This document shows, in pieces, positions 23,096-37,000 of a DNA stretch of 64,000 nt; the first letter of the stretch is position 1, and each line of letters starts with the position of its first letter. Location: the NCBI GenBank assembly GCA_000697665.1, contig KL197727.1, positions 310,001-374,000 on the forward strand. Reading direction: 5' to 3'. The translations under genes were made by a program, and so were the position numbers. Origin of the DNA: Jaapia argillacea MUCL 33604. Its lineage: Eukaryota; Basidiomycota; Agaricomycetes; Jaapiales; Jaapiaceae. Below the pieces are notes generated by a model, which was not told where the DNA came from, did not search any database, and saw only the letters and a list, made by a program, of their open reading frames with translations.

Positions 23096-26000
23096 ATGAC
23101 GAAGTCAGAAATTCCACGTGCCGTAGCTCATAGCGCTCGGCGTTCATCCCGCTCTGCTGCATTCTTGCGCAGATTCTGCCGCCTGACAACCTCCATACAA
23201 CACGCACCCGAGATACCAGGTATTATGAGGAGACATACCCCGACTTTGTTTACACACAGCGAACTAGATGGCAATGAGGAAGATGACGAATGGCAGATGC
23301 CCCTACCGTACCAATACGCATCCCCTCCATCCGCATCCCAACCAAATCCCTCCAGGAGCCGGATGAAGCTCCGCTCACGACCCTCGTACTCATCCAACTC
23401 CAGTTCTGGCAGTGCTCCATCACCTGGACAAGTTCCAAAATACTCTGATATCTACTCTCAGTTCGTGCAGAGATATCGCTCTGGTGCAGGGGTTGACGGC
23501 GACCCACGCAATGACCCAGATAGCCACTACTACCAAAGAGGTCTCGGTCAACTCCTTGACACGGGAGAGAGTGACGACGAAGATTTGGCACGAGGCTCGA
23601 TAATGTCAGGAGATGCCTTCGCGGCTCTGAATCTTGACTCTGAGTTTTTGGAGCCCGCCACCTTGGAGGAGAGGGAGCGGTTGGAATGGCAGACAATGCT
23701 TGCTTCTGTCCTCGCAGGCGACATCCTCAAATCAGAGAAGACTCGAATAGCAGTCGCTCTTCAGTCTTCTGCCGAGCATCAGAACCTGCTTCACGCGAAT
23801 ATCTGGCTAGGCATTCGAGCAAAGCTGCATGGGAGGACCGAGGATGATGAACGAAAAAGATTGGAGGAGCGGAGGCTCAGGACGGTGGATGCTGTTATCA
23901 GCGAAATCATGACGTTTCGTGCCGGAGATGTGAGGGAGGGGTCAGGTCTTTGCCAGCACACTGTCGCGTTGAAGAACGTGAACGACGTCCTTCATCGATG
24001 GGACATTGCTCTCTCCTTGTACCCGAATCTTAAAACCCTCTACCTCGACAAACCTTCAACCGGAGAAGGTTCATTCCAGGCGCGGTGTGACACGCTCAAT
24101 ACGTGGGCTTCTGTCCTTACATCTGTTCGGACACAGACAGACTTGCTTCGCAAATGGACGGGTAGTCAAACGTTAGATGTCACCCAGCCTATGCCAAGCC
24201 CGAGGTTGTCTAATAACGGACGTCCGCTTCACGACTCTCGAGATGGATCACCTGTGGCAGACAGGACCTCTTTCGTGGAGAGGGTGCTGAAGGAGGATTC
24301 AATACAGCGCACTTTCGAGAAGGCACTCTTGACCACAGTCCACAGCCTCATTGGGACGGCTCGGGATGCTCAGGTTAATCTCGCACCTATATTCCGAGAG
24401 ATGAACCTCCCTACTTTCGAAATCGAACTAGTCCCTCTCATCTCGTTTCCCACAAAACTGGTGCAAGCTAGTTTGCGCCTGCGCCTCGAATACGTGCAGA
24501 AGCTCAAAGATCCCGAAGTCTTGATCATTGACCAAATGATCGACGATCTCAAAGTCAGCATTGGCCTTGCTTGTACCCTCAAGCGACAATATGAAGCCTT
24601 TCTGGCCCCTGATCCAGGCGGGAACTGGAACTTGCCCCCTTGCATCAGCGAGGATTATGACCATACTGTCCTCGAAGCCTTAAACTTCTTCTTCAAGCTG
24701 ATTCACTGGAAGTTGAAGGGGTCACCTAAAGGCATCTACTTCAAGGAAACGGACGTACTGGAAGCGCAATGGGCTACTTTTAATGACGTTAGTCTGAGCA
24801 CCGCAGGGGGTGCATCCTTAGTTGCAGAACAACTTTGGTATGTCTACGGGGAATTCATTTTCGTCTCCGTCATATATTGATGGTCATGTAGCGCGCTCAC
24901 CAACAAGCTCATGGTCCGAGTAACCAACTACTTTGAAACGCAGCTTCGTGTACCAATGCTGGATGGGATTGCCAGGCAGACTGCCGAACTGCGGATGAAT
25001 GGCATTGGGAAAACGCCAGCAACTTCATACCCCACCCATATTCATGAGGGAGTCAACGGAAGCCAGAAGATGAACGACGAGCAATTGGTGAACTGGTACA
25101 GCAAGATTCTGGACAGCGTACGGCTGCGGTCTCGAAAACTACAACGATTTGCTCGGTTAGTCAAATTTGCTCCTTCTATCGTCTCAGCTCTGACATCCCT
25201 CTGACATCCCCAAAGTGTCCTGACCCAGAGATTTAGCAACTCTGCGGAATACACGCTTGAGAACGTGCCCTTGGATCACTTTATCGCCGCTCTTGTCGAG
25301 ACAGACCACTTCCTCGTCTACACACAATCCTTTGAGGAAGAAGGAACCTACATCGTCGCCCCCCATAGCCTTCGAGATCGACCGGATGCTATTCGCCGCC
25401 TCCTCCTTGAAGCATTCCATGTCCAGGAACTGTCAGCCGACGATGGTAGCCGGATGGCCGATGATAACGAGCCTGACGTCGACGATTACGATGATATTGG
25501 CTATCTCCTCGTCTTGTCTCCTCGCAGCCGTTTCCTGTGGAATGGGTTGGTGCTTATGTTGGAGATGCCGAAGCTCGATCTTGATTTGAAAGACAATCGC
25601 GTTCGCTTAATCGCCGACGGCGCCCAGCAGCGGCTAGTTTTGGCAAAAGACCAATTCGCCGAGATCTTCTTAGCTGTTGATGAAGACGGAGAACTGGTTG
25701 AGGCTGCCTGTGGTCCATTGACTTGCATCGCGGAGCAACAGGCCCATCTTCCTGCAGTCAATCGAGAACTTCGTAAGATCGTCCGCGCTACCAATCGGTT
25801 GGCAGAATCTTTCGTCGATTCCGTCCATCATGTCCGGAATGCCCTTCGAGGTGTCAAAGGTTGCCAGGAGCTCTTGGAGAACTGGTATCTTTTCGCATCA
25901 GAGTATGGCCAACATGCGCAGCGACACATGGATCGATCTAACCTCATGAAGTTCAACCGTTTGCTCATCAAGCTCGCAATCTCTTGGGTATCTTTCATCT

Positions 26001-27708
26001 GCGACGACTGCGATCCTAACGACCGGAAGACGTTTAGGTGGGCGGTTAATGCTCTGGAGTTCGCTTTGCATCGTACAAGACGGAACAACATTCTCCAGCT
26101 ACCCAGTGACCAGTTTGAGTTGTTACGCCAAAAGGTGGCCAGCTGCATGACACTTCTCATCAGTCATTTCGATATTCTTGGCGCCCGCTCCAGCCTCGCG
26201 CAGCAAGAAAAAGAGAAGCAGGAGGAGGTGCTGCGACAACAGGCCTTGAACGGTCGTCTCATAGACGATGAAGCATTCTCAAGATCATGCTCACCTGGCA
26301 CCGATAATGATGATACAATCGTCATCGTTGCTTCTCGTGCGTACAGAGACCCGAGTGTGCGCATCTTCTGGGAGAAGACCACGCGTGCTCTACGGGACCT
26401 CGAGGGTAGACGTGCCAACCTTGGTTCAGAGCATCGCATGGTCGGCCGAGTCCTGGATGCGGAGAAACCTGAGAATCGATCCCTTGTGTTCCTCGCTTCG
26501 TCGAGTTCGAATATTGGGATTCGGTGGCAGCAAGGTCGATTTATCGGAGCTGGCGCATTTGGCTCAGTGTATCTGGGCGTCAATCTGGACTCCGGGTCAC
26601 TTATGGCTGTGAAAGAAATCAAGTTCCAGGACTTATCAGGAATGCCGAACCTCTACTCCCAAATCAAGGATGAACTACACGTCATGGAAATGCTCCACCA
26701 TCCCAACGTTGTCGAATACTATGGGATCGAGGTCCATCGCGACAAAGTCTACATATTCGAAGAATACTGTCAAGGCGGCAGCCTAGCGGCTCTACTGGAG
26801 CACGGGCGTATTGAGGATGAAGGCATAATCCAAGTTTACACCATGCAAATGTTGGAAGGTTTGGCTTACTTACACTCCCAAGGTATTGTCCATCGAGACA
26901 TTAAACCCGACAGTACGTGTGACCATCGTTTGCTACTATGGGGAGCTTACTCAATCGCCCTTAGATATTCTTCTCGATCATCTGGGCGTGATCAAGTTCG
27001 TCGATTTCGGCGCAGCAAAAATATTCGCCAAGAACCAACGCTCTATCCAGTTGTCCCGTCGCGCCGCACCGGAGCCTCCACAACTGGGGGTTCCAAAGGA
27101 TGACAGCCTGACGGGCACACCCATGTATATGTCTCCTGAAATGATAAAAAATGACAAACGTGGGCGACACGGCGCGATGGACATATGGTCTATGGGTTGT
27201 GTAGTATTGGAATGCTCAACTGGGAAGAAGCCTTGGAGTAACCTTGATAACGAATGGTACGCATTCGCCTTAGCTGCAGCCTCTACAGTAGCTGAGTGTT
27301 CCCTCTTGTAGGGCTATCATGTTTCAGATCGGTGTTGCCACTCAGCATCCACCTTTACCCGAGCCAGGACAACTGAGCGATCTTGGTATCAATTTCATCA
27401 AGCAGTGCTTGACCATTGATCCTGTTCGACGGCCCACAGCGGCTGAGCTCACCGACCACCCCTGGATGCTTGAATTCCGTGAAGCGCTTCGGAGTTACGA
27501 AGAAGCAGAAATGGCCAATAACCCTCCGAACGAGATGCCTCCACAAGAAGAATACGAGTCGGCCACTGTTGCGCGACAGGCAGCTATCAACCAGGAAAAG
27601 GAAATCGAAGCAATCACATCCCAGTCCCCCGTCATATCACCAATAGCAACACCGGAATCAGAGTCCGCAAGTGGCACCCCGTCTCCTCCCTTACCTGGAT
27701 CCTTTTAA
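23096..27708 (+). CDS. SSK2: MAP kinase kinase kinase of the HOG pathway (Ssk2/Ssk22/Wis4 type)
   Basis: Relays the Sln1-Ypd1-Ssk1 osmotic/oxidative stress signal to Pbs2 and Hog1. The long N-terminal part has a disordered start and then the Ssk2-specific region, including VDSVHHVRNALRGVKGCQEL, WYLFASEYGQHAQRHMDRSN and WVSFICDDCDPNDRKTFRWA. The C-terminal kinase domain starts near residue 1,100: GAGAFGSVYLG (Gly loop), AVKEIKFQ (catalytic Lys), HRDIKPD|N (catalytic loop, split by an intron), VDFGAAKIF (DFG), GTPMYMSPEMI, and DIWSMGCVVLE, ending near EFREALRSYEEAE. About five short introns are present. The first ATG in frame is at 23096; MRRHTPTLF at 23225 is a possible true start because the preceding Arg/Ser-rich stretch looks like UTR. 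The gene is complete, with stop TAA at 27706-27708. Confidence 0.93.
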
Positions 27709-27919
27709 TTTTGACTTCCCATATGATATTACACACGATTGCCATGTAGCCCATAGTCTTTCCTCTTTTCTTGTACTACTAACCCTGCTCGCTCAAACAT
27801 GAAACGCGAATTCTGCTTGTCCTGTCCTGCTTGTGATACAGTCAGACCAGCTTTATTCAGCACGCAACGATTAACGACAAGCATCTATACTACAGTTAAC
27901 GATAGAGTACAGCAGGGTC

Positions 27920-30446
27920 TTACTCGATGATCCACCTCCTCCCAGTCATCGAGAATTCAGATTTAACACTGGCTTGGCTTTCCGTTCGCTGGTGAGAGGC
28001 GTTACTTTCGGTGTTTCCAACACTCGATAAACTCCGCTCGCTGTTCTGACTACCACTACGAACCAGGTCCGCGTACTGCGGGAGGCTTCCACCGATCACA
28101 CCAGATGGTGATCTAGTATGGGCAAGCGAAGGCGCCGCCACTAACGCGGCCCCAGGTTGGGGGTCAAACGGGACGTTCGAGGGGTTGTAGAACCGAGGAC
28201 CCAACGTTCTTGTCGGGAACATCTGGCTAGGAATAGGTACGTTCTGACCAGACCCGAAAGCAGCCGAATATGTGGGGATCGCGGTGTCGGAGGAAGGGAA
28301 TGCCACCTTCTCAACATCGGATTGCACCTCTCGAGTTTGTGTGACGGAAATGAAATCATCACCGGGGAGGGGTTGTTCTGCGTTGACTGAGGAGGAGAGT
28401 TATTAAGCCGAACTGAGATGAAAATGGGTAGCTCACGATAACGTGGGAGGCCCTTGCCGAAGTTCATGCGGCAGACAATGGCCAGGATGAAAGTGACCAT
28501 AGTTAACGCCACCGATGCAGTTGCGACGAGGCCAAAGAAGCGCCATTGCACAAAAGTCCACCTGAACGTAGGCGAAGCAAACATACTTCCCCAGCCGGCC
28601 ATGTAGAGGAAGGAGAGGATGATGAAGATTAACATTGGTACCTTCAGCTCGCGTCGGACAGCAAACCATCCCTGAGCATATCGTAAGTTCATAATTCATC
28701 TTCGAAAATGTTCATTTCATACCATTGCCAACCAAGGGATCAAAAGCTAATGAAATGTCAGCGATATGTGAGGGCCACACCAGAAGACGAAAGACACACA
28801 ATGAAGACAATAATGACCACGGCCTTGTAAACTTCAGTCCTCGGCGCAAGTTTGGCGATTTCTCCGTTCCAAATCTGATCAATCCACAGACCCATAGATG
28901 CCACAATGAAGAAAAGTGACAATTGGATGACGATGGATAAACTCAGGACCGCTTTGTAAATACGATTGATGGTGAGAGACGCCCCGACGCGTTTGAATGT
29001 CTGCCAGCCGAAGAGCTGGACATAGATGTATCAGATATGGACGTTTTGGAGGAACCTCATGAATTGGGAGCTCACCTTGATGAGCCTCCACGACAGGAAT
29101 AGGGACAAGATGAGAGCGACAACGTTCAAAACGAGGCTTGCGATCTCGGCATCCCCGCGAGCTTTCCAGTAGGTAGGTAGAAGCTGCTCGTGATTGCACG
29201 CTCCGTAGACGGTGAGTCGATTGAAATCTTGACGGAAGTCGGCGGTTTGAGCAATCTGAAAGCTACCCCATGCAGTAGCCAACGCGTGGGTGAGCAAGGA
29301 CGCGATGCTGTGTACATGCGCATAAATACAAGCTACGAGATAGCGATTAAGGACCGCGCACATGTGGGGAATAGATTCATTCAATAGCTAATATCAAGCA
29401 TGAGCACCGAGATCAGAGCATGAGGAGATAATTGCTCACTGCGACGACAGACATTCCCAATACCCAAAACTGGAATGCAATGAACGTGATGTCTTCTCGC
29501 TTTGTGTCTTCCAACCTAAAGACCTTCCCATCGATGAATGTCTTCACAACGACGTCAATACACGTACGTCATCACAGGCCAATTGAGTGCCCACAGACAG
29601 CTGCGATCGAGAGTAACATTTCGGTCCGTATTGCCAAGACCTTGGATGACTACCTGAGTGGTGCCGTTAACCTGCACGGCTTCGATTGTCCCAAGGCTGC
29701 TCCTCTGTTTGGGAATTCAACGAAATATACAGGAGAGAAAGATCATTCAAACAACTAACCTTAACCCACGATTCTGTCTCGCTTATTACTACAGAGTCTC
29801 CTTGGGCGGGTCGGTGTGAAGAGTCGTTGACTTCGGCAGGGGAGGGGGAGACTGTATGCGTGGCGAGGGGTACAATGGTAAGAGTGATCGTTAGTTCCCC
29901 CGTATCGCTGGCCGTCGAAGGCACAGGGGATGTAGTACTAGCAGGTGAACTCAATATGGACGGTGCAGATGATGCGATAGTGGATGTAGGCACGGAGTTC
30001 TCCTCCATCTGCATGGTAGTCTCCATATTGGAGGGTGTCCCATCCCATATGACTTCGCACGAGCTATCACTCGCTCCGGATGGCACGGAGTCACACCAAC
30101 GAAGATCTGGCCCAAGTACAGGGAAACCGAAAGAGGTCGCGTTTCCCTGAATGAGGATCCCCCAGAGAAAAGATGCAGCCTGTGCATTGATGGAGAAGGC
30201 TTGAGCTTGAAAGGCCACTTGAACTAAGCAGTGGAGGATGGAGAAGGCCAGGTACGCTGCGGTGAGCCGGGAGTATGTGAATCGTTCCCACTGGTTGGAA
30301 AATCAGTCAGGTTTTATGTATTCATCGGAACTGCAATGAGGGATTGCAACAGATGGTCCTGTTACGATGACGCACCCTCTGGCACTTACCAAGATCTTGA
30401 GTTTTGAGGGAAGGGGAACATGATCCCAGATCTGTTTTACACGCAT
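27920..30446 (-). CDS. Multi-pass membrane protein of unknown function
   Basis: I do not recognise a named family. The ATG chosen (30446, MRVKQIWDHV) precedes a cytosolic stretch PLPSKLKIL and, after an intron, the first span YSRLTAAYLAFSILHCLVQV. A Ser/Thr-rich loop of about 100 residues with a conserved-looking WCDSVPSGASDSSCEVIW follows. Later hydrophobic segments include AEIASLVLNVVALILSLFLS, AVLSLSIVIQLSLFFIVASM, KAVVIIVFI, PMLIFIILSFLYMAGWGSMF and VATASVALTMVTFILAIVCR, about seven or eight spans in all. The C-terminal about 130 residues are Ser/Pro-rich, probably cytosolic. An upstream in-frame ATG at 30494 is an alternative start. The gene converges on SSK2 with 211 bases between the stops. 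A receptor-like layout is possible, but nothing proves it. Confidence 0.72.
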
Positions 30447-31052
30447 CTTGTGTATTCTGTAGTAAGCCCGTCTGTAAGCACTGGTATATACCATTTCAGG
30501 TGTCTGTCTACCTACAGGGAGGCCGCTGGGCAAGGTACCGGTTGTTGGATGGAAGGGGGAAATTGGATGTGCCTCTAGGGCGAGAAACTGAGGAAAGAGT
30601 CGACCAGGACTGGAAGGAGAGTATTATCAAGATAAAAGAGAGTGCACTGTGGCCCAGCCGAGAGCAGAAGAAGAGAAAGTGAGGGAAAACAAGCAGAAAC
30701 GACGAGGAGAGAAGCAAGAACTGAAGCTCTCAACGTCCGTCGCGACACCGCCGTTTAGGTCAGTTGCTGTTTACGTAACCGCGCATGGCAAGCGCCCACA
30801 GACGCCCACACCTCCTCCATCATCTGTTCTTGCCAGAGACATGTTTCACCGGCTCGAGTCCACGCAATGTTATCACGATTCAGTGGTCCGAGTCAGAATA
30901 CATTCTCAAAAAGGCTATAGCTACACTACAAATCTCAGACAGTATGCAGTTGACAAGTGGCTACAAAAGGTGACGAATCTGAACGGTCGGGTCAGATAGG
31001 TTCGTTCACCGGGAAGAAGTAATGCTCACAAGTTACTTATGCCCACCAAGTG
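30447..31052. other. intergenic: upstream of the membrane protein gene
   Basis: About 600 bases between two minus-strand genes, including purine-rich sequence (about 30600-30725). The open frames have no family resemblance. It should hold the membrane protein promoter. Confidence 0.5.
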
Positions 31053-34000
31053 TCAAATTTGATACCAGCGCCTATTTCCGAGGAACCAGAATGTCGGCAC
31101 CTCCGCTACATCTCCCGTGCCCAGCTGATCCACGTCCTCGACCACGGGGTCTGTTTTCTTGACCAGAAACCCCTCATCGTGCAAATATCGCAGGAGGTCG
31201 TCGACCTCCTGTCTATCATATACATTCCGAAGCCTCCAACGAACTTCAGTCTACACCAAATCGACATGGGTAAGTTTGCGAATATACTGACGCACAACAC
31301 CTACCTGTAAAACACCAGGACGGAAGAGGACGACCCCCATCACGGCTCGCAGCGCTGCGTCCCAGATATCTCTGATTTTGCATCCTTGTATATCAAGCCA
31401 TCTTCGAGGAAAAACTCTTGTCATGGGATCCTCCGAGACTACAACGGTCCAGGAGCGAAGGTATGACGAGGACACGAGGACCACAGTCGAGTACCCAGCC
31501 CAGAACGCAAGAGGACAAATCCCGTCTGTCATGGCACCAACAATGACCAGGAGGTTCTGCCGCGATGGGATCCCTACCTCACTCTGTAGGAGGGGATGAC
31601 GGATGTACACTTAAGCTGCCGGTTGGAGAGACTCACCAGAAGATCACCAAAGGTCAATCCGGACGGACCAGCCGTATCCAATAACTGCACAATCCTCGGC
31701 ACAAGCTGGGCATGGTCGATGGCCAAGGCGGACATTTCTTCCTCGAGACAAGATTTACAATCGACTGGGCCGTGGATTGCTCTGCGGCAAGTGGCCTTGA
31801 GGCCCTCAATAGTTAATCCGTGCCCTTCTTTCTGGGGTTCAGTCTCCACTGAGGCCATAACCACCGTAGCTGACTGAGATTTTGGCGACTCTGGGGTGAC
31901 GATGGCCATGTCACGGAAGCGAACGAATAGGGCCGTTTCGATATCATCATCATCTGCGGCTACAAGTTAGATACGAGGAAGTGTAGCATCGCGTCGGACC
32001 TACCAGCTTTCTTGCTGTTCCAATCGATAGCCCCGCGAGCGTTTTGAGCGCCGGATGTATCGACACGAAATTCCACCTGGAAGATAAGGTGAGATGAGAA
32101 ACATAGCTTGGACGAAGGGAGGTTGCACACCTTAACATCAGAAGTCAGCTCAAGGAGTGCGGCACAATCCCCGTCTGTGGCGAGCAACGGCCATTCTCGC
32201 CAATCGACTTGGTCAGTTGAGATATCTTCGAGTGCAGATGCATCCTGAAATGTATCTCGGGGGATCAGGCCGCCGACCAAGTTTTGATTCCTTTTCAAAG
32301 TAATGGAATGAGCCTTCGTAACAAATCAGATAGATTAGACTTGCATCTCAGATATCTTTAATGTTCTCCCTGGCTTTGCCTTGCGTGGATCTCGAACAAC
32401 TTTGGAAAGAACACTCCGGCCAAGAAGATTTGAGGTCGCAACAGAGACAGATTGCTCTCCGACATGGTGGAGCAACTTAGAGGCGCAATCGAGATTGTAC
32501 TTTTCATTGGGAGTTCCCATAACCATCTTCTCTGCAATGAACAAACCGACGACTGACAAGGAAGGTTAAAGGGCATACCTTTACGGCGGCTTCGGCCACA
32601 TTCACAGTCTCAGATCCTGGCTCGCCCTCGGTGAACATTACCTCGGGGATGGTGGTAAAGGCATATCGTTTCATCGTCTTTTCACGACCTTCTTCCAAGG
32701 TAACGTTCCACATAAAATCCCACAGCGGCGCTGCTGGCTGCTTCTCTTCGACTTCCCAATCCCGGCTTAACACTTCGATCGAACTTGGCAAAACTAGGGA
32801 CGGTGTTTGCTCTTGGGGTCGAGTGAAGCCAACACGTCTGCAAAGGATCTTTATATAAACAGAGCCAAGATGAAAGTTCGATGCTTACAATGCATTCTTG
32901 TCGATATGTCGTCGGAGAAACTCGACGTGCTGAATGAGGTCGAAATTGGTGGGGCTCTCTGGATCGTCGTCAGGTAGCATGTCCGTCCCTCGATGTTGCG
33001 CCCATAAGTCATTCCACCCGTCCTCTAGTCGCTGGAGGTAACTTTCACCACCTGGGGCTTCTCTCAGAGTACCCAGCCTCTGCCGGACGGTATTACGGGG
33101 AACGGAGGGGAAGACTTGTTCAAATGCGCCCCAATCAATGCGTTGTTTACGACAGCGAGCTTTGATGATCGCAGATGCGTCGCGAACGAGTTCGTCGTAG
33201 TCTTTGTTCCATTGAAATCTGTTCCTTCGCTGAGGTTTTGTGGGAGGCGCATCGACTTCTGCAGATGGTGCCTTGGTTAATTGACATCTTGCCAATGCAA
33301 CAAACAGGACTCACCACGTGCGGATTTCCGTCCCTTCTTCGTCCTCTTATCAGATTGTAGCCTCTGGAGAGGGGGTCCTTGCTGCGCTATGAGACTCTCA
33401 ACCGACTTTTCGAGAGGGTTGACTGTGACAGGCCGAAGCGGCTTAGCAGGCGATATCGGTCTGATCGACGGTCGGCGGTCAGCTGATGAGAGGATCTTTT
33501 GCGCAGCCAAGCTGGCATCTCGTATCGCTTGTGCAATCTCATCTTCCCATTTGCGAAGATCTTTGCTCGAGCCTGTGTTAATGAAACGTGTGCGGACTCG
33601 ACGAACGCGAATGGCAGCAGATCCCTTTAACTCTTCGGGCTGAACGCATTTAAGCATCTCATCCCAGTCACGTTCTCGGCGAACCTTGGCTTCCATAACC
33701 TTTTGAGCAGACAATGCTTTGGCCTCGGAAGTCCTCTTCGCCTTTTCCTCTGCTGCCTCTCTCTTCGCTTTGCGGCGCGCCTTCTCGAGCTCTTGCAGAC
33801 GCTTTGTCCTCCCCTTGGAAAAGAATTTGTGGACAACATCCTGAGGAGCACAAGCTACCCAACATATCCTGTGGAAGCTACTCGCACCTCCGTCTCCGTC
33901 TTCCAACGGCGTGTCCCCAGTGGCAGGGTCGACAAACTTCTTTAGGTAGTGGCTTTGATGCCAGGAAAGGACGTAGGTGCTATTCCAGGAGATTGGACGC

Positions 34001-37000
34001 CTCAGTGTCTTGCACATCGCGGCAGCGACATCGAGAGGTCCCGTTAGACTGTCGGATTCAGGGCAGATGAGGCCTTGGGCGTAGTCGTCATTGAGACAAA
34101 CGTCCCTCAATTCCTGCCAATATGCTGCAGCATCAGAATGGCCAGCAACTTGGTAGTCTTTATAAAATGGCGGACAAGTCTCTGACAGAACCCAGAGGTG
34201 TAGCGGTGCCACTGAGTTGAACCGCCAGTAGACTGGCGCCAACACCGGTGTCTGAGTCGACCAACCCTCGAGGGAAGCCATCTCAAAGGCGGTCGGGTAA
34301 TCTCCATTTGCAGCACACACCAGGAGTGGGGAAGTGGAGTCTGACGAGCGTAGAGGCGTGACTAGCTTTAGGGAACGCATGATCTCGAATAAGTCGAGAA
34401 AGCGAGAGCGGGACCGCGCTCTCCCGATCTGAAATGCCGAGTGAAGGCCTTCTTCCAGTTCGCGGACTGGAGTGTTCTTGCCCTCGTCCGTCTCGAGTAA
34501 GGCGAGGAGTCTGTCATCATAAACGAGGGCGGAGACAACGGCGAAGTAGAGAGAAACGGGGATGTCCGAATGAAGATATGAAAAATGGATGATGCGTTCT
34601 TGATGAGATACAATGCGGGGAGAAGCGTCGAGGTTTTCGAAGGCCTTGAGGAGGTGAAGGTGAAGCTTCTGAGCTCGCATTACTTTCCCCACAATGAATC
34701 CAGACATCTGCGCCAAAGTGTGCTTCTCTGTAAGCAGGACGTCACGGATAGTGTCTTCGTCGTATGTAAAAAGCTCGTCAGCACGGGATGTATTTTTCGC
34801 CCAGCGTTCACCGTCTCCTTTGCCGGGCGTTTCCATCTGCATCAATTGCAATGGGAGAGCGCGGCGCGGCATATGTCGATCGCCACCGTAGTTGAGTTCT
34901 TCGTCTACCTTCTTGACAGCCGATAACTGAACCGGAGGGCACGACTTACTAAGGTCCGCGAGGAAGGAATTAAGGAGGTCAGGCGGTGTGGTTGGAAGGT
35001 AGGCAACTCGTGCGGAGCGACTGCTTCCCGTTGGCATGATGACGGATGTTTTCAATGTTTTGATCTGCGATCGACTCTCGAGAGCATTGAGGGTGGCATC
35101 AATGGTCCGCTTGTCGAGACGAGAACCGATCGGTGCACTTGTGGGCTCGCCAGCTTTCGTAAGGATGTCGATGAGGCCGACATGGGCTTCCACGAAGTCT
35201 TTGGTACTTGTGAGAGCAATGCCACCCAGATCCTGCAATAACCGAAGGATTTCGTTCTCTCTCCGCAGATGGGACACGTTCACTTTGGGTCGAGAACTCG
35301 TGGCTTGCAAATCCGGGTGCTTTGGCTTTGCCTGCCTTTGGGAGATCATGTTTGAACCGCCATCTAAATTCTGCCGTGGCTCATCAATCAAGACCCCATG
35401 AGCAACGGTTTCGGATTGGGGATGCTAGAAGTCCCAATGAGCTCACGACAGGGAAAGAGCGGGAAGTAACGTACCTGGGTGGCCTTTTTCAGGGCGTCGG
35501 TGGGCGACCCTTCTTCCTGCAACAGGACAGGATCAATGGGGGTCGGTGCCGGGCTTCCCAGACGGCTTGGTAAGCCTTCGGGTGGCGGCTGTGGACCTTC
35601 TCGCACAGCTGGTATCGCAGAATCGGGCAAAAAAGAGCCCTCCTGAGCAGTGGGGCTCTGAGTTGAACGTGAGGGAGCGGCATCGGACATCGTGGGGAAG
35701 TCACTAGGCTGGGGACTCTCAATGGGATGGAAGGGGAAGTCGAAAGTAGTGGGTTGGGAAGAGAGGTCACTCAGCGGTGAGCCAGTACCAAAGACATCTT
35801 CCATTGTGACCTCTGTTTCAGGAGGAAGTGGCGCCTCTGCGTCCATCTCAAGGGCGAACGGTAGTTCTTGGGAAATGATCGGGGATTGAAATGAAGACCT
35901 AGCCTGGGTTGAATCCACTTGGTCGACACACGGCTGGGTGAGGGCCGCTGGCGACTTAGTCTCTGAGTTTTCATGGAGAGCTTCTGATGGAGATGCGACG
36001 AGAATCCCAAGATGGGCGGACCCGCGTTCGGGGGGCCTGCCTCGCCTTTTGGGTGAAGATGCTCTCTCCGGACTGTCATCTACAGGATCGACGTCATCTT
36101 TATTCTTGGGAGGCCGACCGCGTTTTTTCGGAACGATGGGAGTAGGGGGATCTTGCAACACCAGTTCGGCTGCTTCGACCACCTTCTTTGGACGACCACG
36201 TTTTCGCGGCGGTTCCTTGGGAGCGTCGTCGTCTGCCGCAGTCTGCTTCTTTGGTGGACGACCTCGCTTCTTCGGAGGTGCAGCTAGGTGCACCAAAGCA
36301 CCGTCGCCTTTCGAGTCAGATGATTCCGGCACCTCTTCAATCTTCCTTTTCTTCGCTCCCTTTGACATGACACCACGACTTGACCCTTCAACAAACTCGG
36401 GATCCATTTCAGTATCCTCCTCAACTCGCTTTCGCTTCTTGGACTTTTCCTTCCCTTTAGTTACCGGATTTGCTGGGGGGTCATCAAGAGGCTCCTGGTC
36501 GTCTTGCTCTTTACTGTTCTTCTTCGTTTTCTTCGCTTTAGGTTTCGCGCCGTTAGATTTCTGACCCGCTTTGAAATTATCTTGGTATTGAACCAAGCTG
36601 TTCGGGTCTTCGTAGAAATGGTTTTGGTCCATCGGGAGAAACTCGCCAACAGACGAGAAGTCGGCTTCGGCGTACCGACTCGTAGAATCGTGCAAGCTCT
36701 CTTGAACGACGAGAGTTCGGTAGGAGGTGACAGTGTAGTATCTGTGACGCCGCTCCCTTCCATGTGTCTCCATAAGTTCTGCAATGCCCAGGTCGCTTAG
36801 ATGTGCAGGAGGGGGATATTTGTCCAGGCGTGTCATGAGCAATTCGATCGTTCGCTTGTCCAAATGGCCTAATGCGTCGGACAGCTCCTATACAGGGTTA
36901 TGCAGGCTCATCAGCAGTTGATCAAAAGCTGAAGAACTGGAGGAAGGGGGTTACGTTGAGAGTCAGTCCAGTTGTGCCTGCGTCTTCTAATAGGTCAATC

